Of a stretch of DNA of 36,048 bases, positions 8,471 to 17,557 are shown in pieces. A program made the translations under genes and the position numbers. The notes under the pieces were generated by a model. The model ran no database searches. It was not told where the DNA came from and worked only from the letters and a program-made list of their open reading frames with translations. The stretch is taken from NCBI GenBank assembly GCA_025353085.1, contig JANXRI010000451.1:1-36048 (forward strand). Direction: 5' to 3'. The DNA comes from Betaproteobacteria bacterium. GTDB lineage: Bacteria; Pseudomonadota; Gammaproteobacteria; Burkholderiales; SG8-41. How positions within the stretch are numbered: the first letter of the stretch is position 1; every line of letters starts with the position of its first letter.

Positions 8471-9187
8471 ATGCGGCCCAGCCAGCGCCAGCCAGACGAG
8501 TTACGCAAGATCCGGATCACCCGTCGCTACACGCGCCACGCCGAGGGCGCGGTGCTGATCGAGGCGGGCGACACCAAGGTGTTGTGCACAGTGAGCGTGG
8601 AGGACAAAGTGCCGCCGTTTTTGAAAGGCCGCGGGCAAGGCTGGCTCACCGCGGAATACGGCATGTTGCCACGCGCTACCAACACGCGCTCCGACCGCGA
8701 GGCAGCGCGCGGCAAACAATCCGGTCGCACGCAGGAAATCCAGCGCTTGATCGGCCGTGCGTTGCGGGCGGTGGTGGATCTAGGGGCGCTCGGCGAGCGC
8801 ACCCTCCAAATCGACTGCGATGTGATTCAGGCCGATGGCGGTACGCGCACCGCCAGTATCACCGGCGCATTCGTTGCCGTGCAGGACGCCGTGCGCTATT
8901 TGCTCGACCAGAAATTGCTCGCGGCCTCACCGGTGCGCGATTCCGTCGCCGCGGTTTCCGTCGGCATCTATCAGGGCGTGCCGGTGCTCGACCTCGATTA
9001 TCCCGAGGACTCCAAATGCGACACGGACATGAACGTTGTGATGACGGGCAGCGGCGGTCTTATCGAAGTGCAGGGCACCGCCGAAGGCGCGCCATTTTCT
9101 CGCGCCGGGATGAATGCATTGCTCGACCTCGCGCAGAAGGGCATTGCCGAGTTGATTGAAGCGCAGAAAGCAGCGTTGGCGAACTGA
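8471..9187 (+). CDS. rph: Ribonuclease PH
   Basis: Phosphate-dependent 3'-to-5' exoribonuclease that trims tRNA 3' ends. The 238-residue protein begins [19 protein letters not shown]. It has the [19 protein letters not shown] segment, the phosphate-binding [14 protein letters not shown], and the conserved [16 protein letters not shown] and [10 protein letters not shown] regions carrying catalytic acidic residues. Length is normal. Divergent from yicC and followed 12 bp later by rdgB, with hemW third, a common betaproteobacterial order. Confidence 0.96.
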   Translation: MRPSQRQPDELRKIRITRRYTRHAEGAVLIEAGDTKVLCTVSVEDKVPPFLKGRGQGWLTAEYGMLPRATNTRSDREAARGKQSGRTQEIQRLIGRALRAVVDLGALGERTLQIDCDVIQADGGTRTASITGAFVAVQDAVRYLLDQKLLAASPVRDSVAAVSVGIYQGVPVLDLDYPEDSKCDTDMNVVMTGSGGLIEVQGTAEGAPFSRAGMNALLDLAQKGIAELIEAQKAALAN

Positions 9188-9199
9188 CACGGTTACGTT

Positions 9200-9874
9200 A
9201 TGCCGATGAAAAAAATTGTCATCGCCACGAACAACGTCGGCAAATTGAACGAGATCGGCGCGATACTGGCGCCCCTCGACATCGAGATCGTGGCGCAATC
9301 CACGCTCGGGGTCAGCGAAGCGCCTGAACCGCATTGTACGTTTCTTGAAAATGCGCTCGCCAAGGCGCGCCATTCGAGCGCGCATACCGGATTGCCGGCA
9401 TTGGCTGACGACTCGGGCATCTGCGTCGATGCGCTTAACGGCGCGCCCGGCGTGTATTCGGCGCGGTTTGCCGGTGAACCAGCCGCTGGCGTTGCTGGCA
9501 GTCGCGCGAACCAGGACGTGCGCAACAACCAAAAGCTGCTTGAACTGCTCGCCAACGAAAATAATCGCCACGCGCATTATTATTGCGTCATCGTATTGAC
9601 CCGCCGCGCCGACGATCCGCAGCCGCTCGTGTGCGAGGCTGAATGGCATGGTGAGATCATAAAGACGCTGCGCGGCAGCGGTGGCTTTGGGTACGATCCA
9701 TTGTTCCTGATTCCAGCGCTCAACAAGACCGGCGCGGAATTAAAGCCGGCGGAAAAAAACCGCATCAGCCATCGCGCGCAGGCATTGGCAGTACTTGCCG
9801 CAAGGCTCGCAGGATTGGGGACAGCGCAGCGAGGGGCCGACGATCGAGGACCGCCGGCGCCGCGCCGGCGTTAA
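9200..9874 (+). CDS. rdgB: XTP/dITP pyrophosphatase (RdgB/HAM1)
   Basis: Hydrolyses non-canonical purine triphosphates (dITP, XTP) to monophosphates, keeping them out of DNA. It starts MPMKKIVIATNNVGKLNEI, with the substrate-binding TNN-GK motif, then LADDSGICVDALNGAPGVYSAR and GFGYDPLF. Core homology ends near SHRAQALAVLAARL. About 20 further residues (GLGTAQRGADDRGPPAPRRR) form an unusual Pro/Arg-rich tail encoded by a GC-rich self-complementary stretch (9852-9870), probably an insertion of repeat sequence into the 3' end. It stops 3 bp before hemW. Confidence 0.95.
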   Translation: MPMKKIVIATNNVGKLNEIGAILAPLDIEIVAQSTLGVSEAPEPHCTFLENALAKARHSSAHTGLPALADDSGICVDALNGAPGVYSARFAGEPAAGVAGSRANQDVRNNQKLLELLANENNRHAHYYCVIVLTRRADDPQPLVCEAEWHGEIIKTLRGSGGFGYDPLFLIPALNKTGAELKPAEKNRISHRAQALAVLAARLAGLGTAQRGADDRGPPAPRRR

Positions 9875-9877
9875 CCC

Positions 9878-11086
9878 GTGTCGCTCCCGCCTGCGCCGCA
9901 ATCCACAATTATCGATCCTCGATCGCCAAAGTTCAAGGCGCTGCCGCCGCTTTCTCTCTACATCCACATTCCATGGTGCGTGCGCAAATGCCCGTACTGC
10001 GATTTCAATTCGCATGAGGTACGCGAACCGGTTCCTGAAAACAGCTACGTCGATGCGTTGATCGCGGATCTCGAAGCCGCACTTCCGCTGATCTGGGGGC
10101 GCAAGATCTACACGGTGTTTTTCGGCGGTGGCACACCGAGCGTGTTTTCCGCCGCGAGCATCGAACGCATACTCGCCGCAGTGCGCGCGCGGGTTCCCTT
10201 ATCGAGCGAGGCTGAGATTACACTCGAAGCCAATCCGGGTACTTTTGAAGCGGACAAATTCCGCGCGTTTCGCGAAGCTGGCGTTAACCGCTTGTCGATC
10301 GGCATTCAAAGCTTCAATCCGGCGCATCTCAAAGCGCTCGGGCGCATACACGACGACCGTGAGGCGCGTGACGCCATCGACATCGCGCGCGCCAATTTCG
10401 ACAACTTCAATCTCGATCTCATGTACGGTCTGCCGGCGCAAACGCCCGACGAAGCGCTCGCCGACATCGAAAGCGCGCTCGCGTTCTCGCCGCCGCATCT
10501 GTCGGCCTACCACCTGACACTCGAGCCCAACACCTTATTTCATCGCTATCCGCCAAGCCTGCCCGACGATGACGCGACTGCGCAAATGCAGGATGCTATC
10601 GAGGCGCGTCTTGCTGCGGCCGGTTACCGCCATTACGAAACGTCGGCGTTTGCCATACCGGGGCGGCAGGCGCGGCACAACATGAACTACTGGACCTTCG
10701 CCGACTATCTCGGCATCGGCGCCGGCGCCCACAGCAAGCTGTCATTTCCCGACCGCATCACGCGCTACGTTCGCTTCAAGCAGCCGCGGCAATACATGGA
10801 AAGCGCCGCTGCCGGCGATGCAGTACAGGAATGTCACGACGTTGACGGCGGCGAAATCGGGTTCGAGTTCATGATGAATGCGCTGCGTCTGACCGGCGGT
10901 TTTCCGCTGGTGCTGTTTGAGGAGCGCGCGGGCATTCCTTTGACGACGGTGCTCAGGCAACTCGATGACGCGGAAAAACGTGGCCTGATCGAACGCGATC
11001 ATCAGCGCGTGACGCCGACTCAACTAGGCCGGCGGTTCCTCAACGATTTGCTGCAGATATTTCTGCCGCCGCGCGCAACGGCTTAA
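9878..11086 (+). CDS. hemW: Radical SAM heme chaperone HemW
   Basis: A 402-residue radical SAM protein with the HemW form of the cluster motif (CVRKCPYCDFNSH, CX3CX2C, at about residues 34-42). It also carries FFGGGTPSVF, EANPGT, IGIQSFN and the C-terminal HemW domain (NYWTFADYLGIGAGAHS). HemW binds heme and delivers it to respiratory enzymes; it is often misnamed oxygen-independent coproporphyrinogen oxidase. GTG start 9878, immediately after the rdgB stop. Its stop overlaps the stop of the convergent gene at 11083-11086. Confidence 0.93.
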   Translation: MSLPPAPQSTIIDPRSPKFKALPPLSLYIHIPWCVRKCPYCDFNSHEVREPVPENSYVDALIADLEAALPLIWGRKIYTVFFGGGTPSVFSAASIERILAAVRARVPLSSEAEITLEANPGTFEADKFRAFREAGVNRLSIGIQSFNPAHLKALGRIHDDREARDAIDIARANFDNFNLDLMYGLPAQTPDEALADIESALAFSPPHLSAYHLTLEPNTLFHRYPPSLPDDDATAQMQDAIEARLAAAGYRHYETSAFAIPGRQARHNMNYWTFADYLGIGAGAHSKLSFPDRITRYVRFKQPRQYMESAAAGDAVQECHDVDGGEIGFEFMMNALRLTGGFPLVLFEERAGIPLTTVLRQLDDAEKRGLIERDHQRVTPTQLGRRFLNDLLQIFLPPRATA

Positions 11087-11439
11087 ATTTTTTGAGCCGC
11101 TTTGACGGCAGGAAACTGCTGCGGCGCTTCTGCCCGCTCGAACATACCGTAGTCGCGCACGACCGAGGCGACACGCAGACGGTAATCGGCAAACACGCCG
11201 CCGCGCCCCTGCCATTGCGCGCGATGGTGTTCATCATGCTGCCGCCAGTTGAGAATCGCTGCCTCATCGCGCCAGAAAGAGAGCGACAGAATTTTGCCGG
11301 GCTTGGTTAAGCTTGCAAAGCGCTCGATTGAGACGAAGCCGTCGATTTTTTCGAGCTCAGGCCGCAACGTGGCGGCAATGTCGAGATAGTCCTGTTGCTT
11401 GCCGGGCGCCGGCTCGACTTCAAAAATAACTGCAAGCAT
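11083..11439 (-). CDS. Antibiotic biosynthesis monooxygenase (ABM) fold protein
   Basis: A 118-residue protein starting MLAVIFEVEPAPGKQQDYL. It matches the dimeric alpha/beta ABM fold: a first beta strand, a helix, FVSIERF, then LSLSFWRDEAAILNWR with the conserved Trp-Arg pattern, and HRAQWQGRGGVFADYRL. ABM proteins range from quinone monooxygenases to heme-degrading enzymes and stress proteins; the substrate here cannot be told. It lies alone on the minus strand, its stop overlapping that of hemW. Confidence 0.8.
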   Translation of the reverse strand: MLAVIFEVEPAPGKQQDYLDIAATLRPELEKIDGFVSIERFASLTKPGKILSLSFWRDEAAILNWRQHDEHHRAQWQGRGGVFADYRLRVASVVRDYGMFERAEAPQQFPAVKAAQKI

Positions 11440-11495
11440 GTGGGAATCCTCGCGATAGAGCCTAAAGCAAATGATATCGCACGTGTGCGGGCGAA

Positions 11496-11523
11496 TTGCA
11501 TTTTAGGTATCTTGCACTAGAAT
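11496..11523 (+). promoter_or_regulatory. Sigma70-type promoter of the Bug receptor gene
   Basis: TTGCAT (11496-11501), a 16-bp spacer, then TAGAAT (11518-11523, five of six to TATAAT). The predicted start is near 11530. It is followed by a strong ribosome site AAGGAGG (11545-11551) before ATG 11556. Confidence 0.5.
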
Positions 11524-11555
11524 AAGCGCCGCAGGGAACAAGCTAAGGAGGCGTC

Positions 11556-12530
11556 ATGAAATTCACCGGTCGGCTAATCAGTGCCAGCGTAATCGCGTGC
11601 TCGGCAATAGGCGGTTCTGCAAACGCGCAGGACTATCCAAACAAGCTCGTCAGATTTATCGTGACTTACCCTGCGGGGGGCAGCTCCGACGTAATGGCGC
11701 GCATCATTGGCCATAAACTTACTGAGTACTGGGGCCAGGTGGTGCTGGTCGATTCACGGCCCGGTGCGGATGGCTCGATCGGCATGGAATATGCGGCGCG
11801 CCAGCCGGCGGATGGATATACGTTCCTGCTCGGCAATTTCGGTCCCGTCGTCGCCAAACCGCTGCTCGCAAAAGTTTCCTACGATTGGCAAAAGGACTTT
11901 GCGCCGGTATCGCGCATCACCAATTCAGCGAACATCCTGGTGGTGCCGGCGACTTTACCGGTGAAAAATACCAGGGAACTCATTGCGCTGGCGAAGCGGC
12001 ATCCCGGCGAACTTAGCTATGGCACGAGCGGCCCTGGCAGCATGTCGCATTTTGCCGGCGAAATGTTCAAGCGGCTGGCGGAAGTAAATATGATCACGGT
12101 GCCGTATAAGGGCAATGCGCTGGCCATCACCGATGTCATGGGAGGGCAGATCACGACGATGTTTTCGGACGCATTGCCCGCGATGCAGGCGATGAAAACC
12201 GGCAAACTTCGCGCGCTCGCCGTCACGAGCGAGAAGCGCTGGCCGTTTACGCCTGAGCTGCCGACGCTCGCCGAAGAAGGCATAAAAGGTTTTGCCGCGG
12301 TGAACTGGTGGGGCATTCTGTTTCCGGCGGGTGTGCCGCGGACCATCATCGAGAAGGTCAATGCGGATCTCGTCAAAGCGCTCGCAACCCAGGATGTGAA
12401 GAACAAGCTCGCCGAACTCGGCGTCGAAGCAGTCTCAAGCACGCCTGAGCAATTTGGCCAGTTCATGGCGAGTGAAACGGCGCGGTGGGGCAAGCTCGTC
12501 AAGGAAGCGAATCTGCGCGTAGAGCCGTAA
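11556..12530 (+). CDS. Tripartite tricarboxylate transporter substrate-binding protein (Bug/TctC family)
   Basis: A 324-residue periplasmic solute-binding protein with a Sec signal peptide (about 1-24, cleavage near ANA-QDYP). It has the Bug core: VRFIVTYPAGGSSDVMAR, SRPGADGSIGMEYAAR, and the ligand-loop segment PYKGNALAITDVMGGQI. The Bug family is greatly expanded in Burkholderiales and binds carboxylates or amides; the ligand cannot be inferred. No TctA/TctB membrane subunits are nearby, which is usual for orphan Bug genes. AAGGAGG sits five bases before the start. Confidence 0.93.
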   Translation: MKFTGRLISASVIACSAIGGSANAQDYPNKLVRFIVTYPAGGSSDVMARIIGHKLTEYWGQVVLVDSRPGADGSIGMEYAARQPADGYTFLLGNFGPVVAKPLLAKVSYDWQKDFAPVSRITNSANILVVPATLPVKNTRELIALAKRHPGELSYGTSGPGSMSHFAGEMFKRLAEVNMITVPYKGNALAITDVMGGQITTMFSDALPAMQAMKTGKLRALAVTSEKRWPFTPELPTLAEEGIKGFAAVNWWGILFPAGVPRTIIEKVNADLVKALATQDVKNKLAELGVEAVSSTPEQFGQFMASETARWGKLVKEANLRVEP

Positions 12531-12566
12531 CGAAGCGAGCGCGCGATGTGAGAGTTGCGCGCCCGT

Positions 12567-12830
12567 TCAGCGTTTGTATTCTCGTAAGTTCGGATCGAGA
12601 CGATCGATATCGGCTTGCACCTGCGCCCGGCTGCGCTCGTAAACAATTTCGCGTCCCATCGCCGATCCCACATAGGCGAGCCCGGTGCGCGTCGGCGACA
12701 GGTTGCATTTCACGCTGTGCACGCCCTCGCCCAGCACCACTTGTATCCCGGCCGCGCGTTTGTCGTAAACCACGACTTCCATGGTCTGTCCGCTTTCTGT
12801 CACCCGCACTTTTATTTTTTCGATATTCAT
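12567..12830 (-). CDS. Small conserved-looking hypothetical protein
   Basis: An 87-residue protein, mostly alternating strand-like residues in the first half (IEKIKVRVTESGQTMEVVVYD) and a charged C-terminal helix (YERSRAQVQADIDRLDP). It has no signal peptide and no membrane segment. Its start is 27 bp after the trmB stop, so it may be co-transcribed with trmB. The reading has normal composition for this genome and looks genuinely coding. No family was recognised. Confidence 0.65.
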   Translation of the reverse strand: MNIEKIKVRVTESGQTMEVVVYDKRAAGIQVVLGEGVHSVKCNLSPTRTGLAYVGSAMGREIVYERSRAQVQADIDRLDPNLREYKR

Positions 12831-12857
12831 CGCGTTGTCCGTTCTTAAGTTGAGAAA

Positions 12858-13532
12858 TCAGGTTCGCTTGAAAATCACATCCCACACGCCGTGGCCGAGC
12901 TTGAGCCCGCGCGTTTCGAACTTGGTCTGCGGGCGGTAATCCGGGCGCGGCGCGTAATCCCGCGCGGTGTTGACGAGCTGCAGGTTGTCGCGTAGCACGG
13001 CGAGGATGTACTCCGCGTATTCCTGCCAATCGGTTGCAACATGCAGATACGCGCTGGACTTCATGCGTTCAACGAGCAGCGCGACGAGCGGCGGCTGCAA
13101 GAGGCGGCGCTTGTGATGACGCTTTTTGGGCCACGGGTCAGGGAAGAACACATGCACCGCGTCGAACGTGTTGGGCGTAATCATGTGGCATAGCACTTCA
13201 ACGGCGTCATGCTGCACGATGCGCACATTGGCAAGACCCCGCTCACCAATGGCTTTCAAGAGGCTGCCGACGCCGGGCGTGTGGACTTCAATGCCGAGGT
13301 AATCAATTTCTGGATGCAGTGCGGCGATCTCAACCGTCGTTTCACCCATGCCAAAGCCGATCTCGAGAACTTTCGGCGCATGGCGGCCGAATATCGCATC
13401 GAGATCGATGGAGTGCGGCGCGTATGGAATGCCGAATCGGGGCAGCAGCGTTTCGTGCGCGCGCTGCTGGGCGTTCGATACGCGTCCCTGGCGCAGCACA
13501 AAACTGCGGATCGGGCGGTGGGTGGTATTCAT
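12858..13532 (-). CDS. trmB: tRNA (guanine-N7-)-methyltransferase TrmB
   Basis: Methylates G46 in the variable loop of tRNAs using SAM. Starting at ATG 13532 ([17 protein letters not shown]) it is 224 residues. It contains the SAM-binding EIGFGMGE motif, [12 protein letters not shown], the catalytic/RNA-contact [18 protein letters not shown] signature of TrmB, and the C-terminal TKFE-RG motif. A GTG two codons upstream (13538) is an alternative. Downstream of thiG with a 76-bp gap. Confidence 0.95.
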   Translation of the reverse strand: MNTTHRPIRSFVLRQGRVSNAQQRAHETLLPRFGIPYAPHSIDLDAIFGRHAPKVLEIGFGMGETTVEIAALHPEIDYLGIEVHTPGVGSLLKAIGERGLANVRIVQHDAVEVLCHMITPNTFDAVHVFFPDPWPKKRHHKRRLLQPPLVALLVERMKSSAYLHVATDWQEYAEYILAVLRDNLQLVNTARDYAPRPDYRPQTKFETRGLKLGHGVWDVIFKRT

Positions 13533-13608
13533 GGCCACCGCAGTGTAACGGTGGGGCGAAGTGCGCGCCAGACGCTGAGCGTCAATCAGCCCGCGTCCTT
13601 ATGCAGGA

Positions 13609-14475
13609 CTAAAGCCTCACTGTGCGATCGATGGGTTTGTCTTGGTTTGCCGGTCTTGCGGCTGTGCTTGCGGCAGTCGGCGCAATCGTGCCGGCGGACG
13701 GCGAACTCGCCGAAGCAGTGTACGGTTTCTTCGGCATGCGGCCGGCCAGGAAAGCTTCGCGCCCCGCTTCAACCGCTTTTTTCATCGCAGAGGCCATCAT
13801 CACCGGATTTTTTGCGGTCGCAATCGCGGTGTTCATCAGTACGCCTTGGCAGCCGAGCTCCATCGCGATCGCCGCGTCCGATGCTGTGCCCACGCCCGCA
13901 TCAACGATCACGGGAACCTTCGCGTTGTCGATGATAATCTGCAAATTCCACGGATTGAGTATGCCCATGCCCGAACCGATCAACGACGCGAGCGGCATCA
14001 CCGCGCAGCAACCGATCTCTTCGAGTTGTCGGGCTGCAATTGGATCGTCGCTGCAATAGACCATGACCTCAAAGCCGTCTTTGACCAGCGTCGCTGCGGC
14101 GCTCAGGGTTTCGGCCATATTCGGAAACAAAGTCTTCTGATCGCCGAGCACTTCGAGCTTGACGAGCGAGTGCCCGTCAAGGAGCTCACGCGCGAGCCGC
14201 AAAGTACGCACGGCGTCGTCGGCGGTATAGCAGCCGGCCGTATTCGGCAGAATGGTGAATTGCGCCGGCGGCAGCACTTCGAGCAGGCTTGGCTGCTTTG
14301 GATCCTGGCCGATATTCGTGCGCCGGATGGCGACGGTAACGATCTGCGCGCCGCTGGCATCGATTGCCGCGCGTGTTTCCGCGAAGTCTCTGTACTTGCC
14401 GGTGCCGACCAGCAGGCGCGATTGATACGGCTTGCCGGCGATCAAAAGGGTGTCGAGATTTTCACTGGGTTTCAT
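13609..14475 (-). CDS. thiG: Thiazole synthase ThiG
   Basis: Forms the thiazole phosphate ring of thiamine from deoxyxylulose phosphate, dehydroglycine and ThiS-thiocarboxylate. The protein has LLVGTGKY at the N-terminus, the Schiff-base lysine region [22 protein letters not shown], and phosphate-binding [22 protein letters not shown]. It is 288 residues, about 25-30 longer than usual, because the frame continues past the normal end ([16 protein letters not shown]) into an Ala/Pro/Thr-rich tail. thiS lies upstream on the same strand, 90 bp away. Confidence 0.95.
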   Translation of the reverse strand: MKPSENLDTLLIAGKPYQSRLLVGTGKYRDFAETRAAIDASGAQIVTVAIRRTNIGQDPKQPSLLEVLPPAQFTILPNTAGCYTADDAVRTLRLARELLDGHSLVKLEVLGDQKTLFPNMAETLSAAATLVKDGFEVMVYCSDDPIAARQLEEIGCCAVMPLASLIGSGMGILNPWNLQIIIDNAKVPVIVDAGVGTASDAAIAMELGCQGVLMNTAIATAKNPVMMASAMKKAVEAGREAFLAGRMPKKPYTASASSPSAGTIAPTAASTAARPANQDKPIDRTVRL

Positions 14476-14480
14476 GGGAG

Positions 14481-14520
14481 CAGGATTCGGGAGTCAGGAT
14501 TCGGTCTTCAGGATACAGCC
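14481..14520. repeat. Short imperfect tandem repeat between thiS and thiG
   Basis: CAGGATTCGG occurs at 14481 and 14495, and CAGGATAC at 14509, giving an exact 14-bp period over three decaying copies. It sits just upstream of the thiG start and explains the unusual 90-bp gap between thiS and thiG. Confidence 0.55.
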
Positions 14521-14565
14521 AAAGTATGCATCGTTAACAGGTTCGCAGCATTTGACCCCGGTCGA

Positions 14566-14769
14566 TCAGCCGCCGCCGACGGCGACGACGATTTCGAGCG
14601 TGTCGCCATGAGCGAGCATTTCCTCCGCATGGCGGCCGCGAGGAACGATCTCGCCGTTGCGCTCGAGCGCTATGCGTTTGCCCGCAAGATTCAGATGCTC
14701 GAGAAGTTCGCGGCAATTGAGCGGGCGTGCGAACTGATGGGCTTCGCCATTGACGGTGAGTGCGATCAC
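14566..14769 (-). CDS. thiS: Sulfur carrier protein ThiS
   Basis: A 67-residue ubiquitin-like protein that carries the thiocarboxylate sulfur used by ThiG. It has the expected body (ALTVNGEAHQF, ALERNGEIVPR, LAHGDTLEIVVAVGGG), and the C-terminal Gly-Gly needed for adenylation by ThiF is intact. The GTG at 14769 is chosen because it places the start where ThiS proteins begin; the longer frame back to 14838 overlaps the end of the upstream gene. No thiamine pyrophosphate riboswitch was seen upstream. Confidence 0.9.
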   Translation of the reverse strand: MIALTVNGEAHQFARPLNCRELLEHLNLAGKRIALERNGEIVPRGRHAEEMLAHGDTLEIVVAVGGG

Positions 14770-14834
14770 GACTGGTTCCGGGAAAATACGACGTAAAATT
14801 CTTGCAGCGTGGCGATCAACCGGCAACCGGGAAA

Positions 14835-16937
14835 TCAAAACTGCAATTGGGCGTTGACGCCGACGAGGTAATTGCGCGTCGGCGACGGCTCGTAGAATCG
14901 CAGGTTGCTGTCGGCAACAATCACCGAGCCCACGTATTGGCGGTTGGTAATGTTATCGATGCGCGCGAATTCGGTAACGCGCCATTTGCCGCTGCGTTGC
15001 TCAAAGCCGGCGCGCATATTGCCAATCGTGTAAGGATCGGCAAACGCGCTGTTCTGGTCGTTCACATAAACTTTGCCCGACGAACGCACTTCGGCCGCGG
15101 CGTGAAAACCGCTCGTCGCATGCCGCCACACCACTTCGCCGTAAATTGTGTAAAGCGGCACGCCCGGCAACCGGTTGCCGGAAGCCACGCTGACGGCCGG
15201 CGTGCCCGACGTGAACGGCTGGGAGAATCCGGCGTTGAGCCAGGTATAGGCGAGCGCCGCTTCGAAGCCGGCGCCGAGATAACTTTCCACCGACAGTTCG
15301 ATGCCTTTGCGATCGGTCTTCGGCGCGTTTTTGTAAGTGGTGCGGCCGCCGACTGATGTATCGACCACGATTTCGTTATCGGTGTTGACTTGGAACAGCG
15401 TGAGATTGACGCGCGCGGCTTTGCCGAGCTTGCCCTTGACGCCGATTTCCCTGCTCAAACTGGTCGACGGTTGCAGCGCAAAGTTGAGGCCTGTGCCGGT
15501 ATTACGGTACGCGAGTTCAATCAATGTCGGCGTCTCAAAGCCGCGCCCGATGTTGGCATATACATTCCACGACTGCGCCAGATTGAAAAGCACGCCCGCG
15601 ACCGGTGTTGTCTTCGCATAACTGACCGCGCCGCTATCGTTGCCGTTGCTGACAAAATAATCGTTGGAATTGAAGCGCACATTGCTGTAACGCAGGCCCG
15701 CCGTCGTGCTCCAGCGTGGCGCAAACTTCCATTCGAATTGCCCGTATAAGTCGCTATTCGTGACGGTGTTTTTTTCGTCGCGTTTGAGCGTGCCCTGAAT
15801 GCCGTTATTGTTGAGATAGCCTTTGCGATGCTGGGCCATGCGGTCGTAGTCGACGCCGGCGCTGAAATTAAGCGGGCGGTCGCCGTCGCTGAGGGTATGC
15901 GTCCAGCGCACGCCGAGACCTTCGTAGCCAAAATCCTGATCGACCACGGCGCCCGACGACGTGGCGACGAGTTGGGCCGCGAGCGGAATCGCCTGGAATT
16001 GCGTGACCTGGCGGTCGCCGAGATAAGTGCGCGCCTGGATCTTGTCGGCGCTGCCGAGATTCATGTCATAAACGAGACCGACCTGGTTTTGCCGCACGCT
16101 TTTGCGCGTGTTGAACAGCCTCGCGCTCGGATCGGCTTGGCGCGGGTTCGCGATGACCTGCGCACGGGTCAAGCCGAGCGGATCCTGGGTTTCAGGTTGA
16201 TCGACCGCGTTCACGACCATCGTTAACTGGCCACCGGGCGCCGGCATTTTGAATTTGGCATTCGACAGGTCGCGCGTCACCGTGCTGTGGTCGCGATAAC
16301 CGTCGCTGTGAAAGCGCGATGTGTCGAACATGTAATTGAAACGGCCATCCTGCCCGCCGAACTGCAGGCCGCCTTTGTACGTGCCATAGCTGCCGCCGAA
16401 AGTGGAGCCGCTGAGCGTCGGCTCGGGCGGACCATCGGCCGTGAACAGTTGAATTACGCCGCCCGATGCATTGCCATAAAGACTCGAGAAGGGTCCGCGC
16501 ATGACTTCGATGCGCTCGGCCGAATTCAAATCGAAGCTGGACGCCTGGGCGGAGCCGTCGGGGAGGGTTGCGGGGATGCCATCGGCAATCAGCCGGATGC
16601 CGCGTACGCCGAACGCCGAGCGCGCGCCGAAACCGCGCGATGAAATCTGCAGGTCCTGCGCATAATTCTGGCGATTGAGTATCGAAATACCCGGCACGCG
16701 ATTGAGCGATTCAGAAAGGTTGACCTGCAAGCGGTCTTCGCGGATGACGCTCTTGTCTACGCTGTCGATCGCGACCGGCAGATCGAAACTGTCGCGCGCG
16801 CTGCGCGTGGCGCTCGTGACGACTTCGGGCAACAGGACCGGCGCTGCTGCCGGTTTGGACTCCTGAGCGAACGCGTCAGGCGCCAGGGCCGCGAGCGCAT
16901 AACCGGACAGAACGTATAACGACGCGGTTAGGTTCAT
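14835..16937 (-). CDS. pqqU: TonB-dependent outer-membrane receptor, probable PQQ importer (PqqU/YncD-like)
   Basis: A 700-residue TonB-dependent receptor (ATG 16937; a TTG at 16958 adds 7). It has a signal peptide, a plug domain (about 40-160) and a 22-strand barrel ending in Phe. Several signature stretches match what I recall of E. coli YncD, renamed PqqU and shown to import pyrroloquinoline quinone: NRQNYAQDLQISSRGFG, RGPFSSLYGNASGGV, DNEIVVDTSVGGRTTYKN, VGSVIVADSNLRFYEPSP. E. coli YncD is also 700 residues. It lies downstream of a PQQ-dependent dehydrogenase and a cytochrome c with very short spacing, so genome context agrees: the receptor would bring in the enzyme's cofactor. Confidence 0.85.
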   Translation of the reverse strand: MNLTASLYVLSGYALAALAPDAFAQESKPAAAPVLLPEVVTSATRSARDSFDLPVAIDSVDKSVIREDRLQVNLSESLNRVPGISILNRQNYAQDLQISSRGFGARSAFGVRGIRLIADGIPATLPDGSAQASSFDLNSAERIEVMRGPFSSLYGNASGGVIQLFTADGPPEPTLSGSTFGGSYGTYKGGLQFGGQDGRFNYMFDTSRFHSDGYRDHSTVTRDLSNAKFKMPAPGGQLTMVVNAVDQPETQDPLGLTRAQVIANPRQADPSARLFNTRKSVRQNQVGLVYDMNLGSADKIQARTYLGDRQVTQFQAIPLAAQLVATSSGAVVDQDFGYEGLGVRWTHTLSDGDRPLNFSAGVDYDRMAQHRKGYLNNNGIQGTLKRDEKNTVTNSDLYGQFEWKFAPRWSTTAGLRYSNVRFNSNDYFVSNGNDSGAVSYAKTTPVAGVLFNLAQSWNVYANIGRGFETPTLIELAYRNTGTGLNFALQPSTSLSREIGVKGKLGKAARVNLTLFQVNTDNEIVVDTSVGGRTTYKNAPKTDRKGIELSVESYLGAGFEAALAYTWLNAGFSQPFTSGTPAVSVASGNRLPGVPLYTIYGEVVWRHATSGFHAAAEVRSSGKVYVNDQNSAFADPYTIGNMRAGFEQRSGKWRVTEFARIDNITNRQYVGSVIVADSNLRFYEPSPTRNYLVGVNAQLQF

Positions 16938-16963
16938 GTGAAGAAGCACCGTTCGCAAGCGAC

Positions 16964-17557
16964 TTAGCGCATACCGGAAAAATAATTGGCGAGCATATCG
17001 ATATCGGCTTCCGACAGCGGCTGGGCGGCCGAGGTCATCTGGCCATCCATGTCGAAGCGCGTCGATGCCTTGAACCCGCGCAACTGCGTTTTGAGGTAAT
17101 CACGCTGTTGGCCGGCGAGTCGTGGAATATGTTGTTGGCCGAGCAGCGCCGGTCCGTGACACTGCACGCAATTGTATTGTTGAGAGAGGCGGGCGCCGGC
17201 CTGCGTAGCAGTGGCATCTACACCCGTAGTCGGCGGCGTCAATTTTTGCGTCGTGAAATAAGCGGCGAGATTATTCAAATCGGTATTCGTGAGATTGGCG
17301 GCGAATGGCGACATTTGCGCGTCCTTGCGTTTGCCTTCCCGAAACATCAAAAGCTGTGTGGCAATGAATTGAGCGGGTTGTCCGGCCAGCGACGGTACGG
17401 TCGGATTGCTGGATATACCTTCGGCGCCGTGACATGCAACGCAGACCTGGGCTTTTTGCATGCCGGCGGCCGCATCAGCGGCGAGCGCCGGATAAGATAA
17501 CGCGGTGGCGAGTAATCCCGCCACCGCGTGTGCAGTAACTATCTTAGTCAGGCTCAC
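16964..17557 (-). CDS. Di-heme cytochrome c (c4-like), partner of the PQQ dehydrogenase
   Basis: A 197-residue periplasmic cytochrome with a signal peptide (about 1-26, ALA-ADAA). Two heme-attachment motifs, CVACH and CVQCH, are each followed by the c4-type 'P.LAGQ' segment (VPSLAGQPAQFI; IPRLAGQQRDYL) and distal Met candidates. It is a tandem duplication of one cytochrome fold, the cytochrome c4 pattern. Its ATG overlaps the dehydrogenase stop by ATGA, and the TonB receptor follows after about 26 bp. It is the likely electron acceptor for the dehydrogenase. Confidence 0.9.
   Translation of the reverse strand: MSLTKIVTAHAVAGLLATALSYPALAADAAAGMQKAQVCVACHGAEGISSNPTVPSLAGQPAQFIATQLLMFREGKRKDAQMSPFAANLTNTDLNNLAAYFTTQKLTPPTTGVDATATQAGARLSQQYNCVQCHGPALLGQQHIPRLAGQQRDYLKTQLRGFKASTRFDMDGQMTSAAQPLSEADIDMLANYFSGMR

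Noticed and set aside
13642-14796. 384-residue plus-strand ORF opposite thiG and thiS
   Set aside because: It covers two clearly identified genes on the minus strand; a GC-rich shadow frame.
14770-14834. Thiamine pyrophosphate riboswitch before thiS
   Set aside because: The gap is only 65 bp and lacks the conserved CTGAGA and ACCTGA-type elements.
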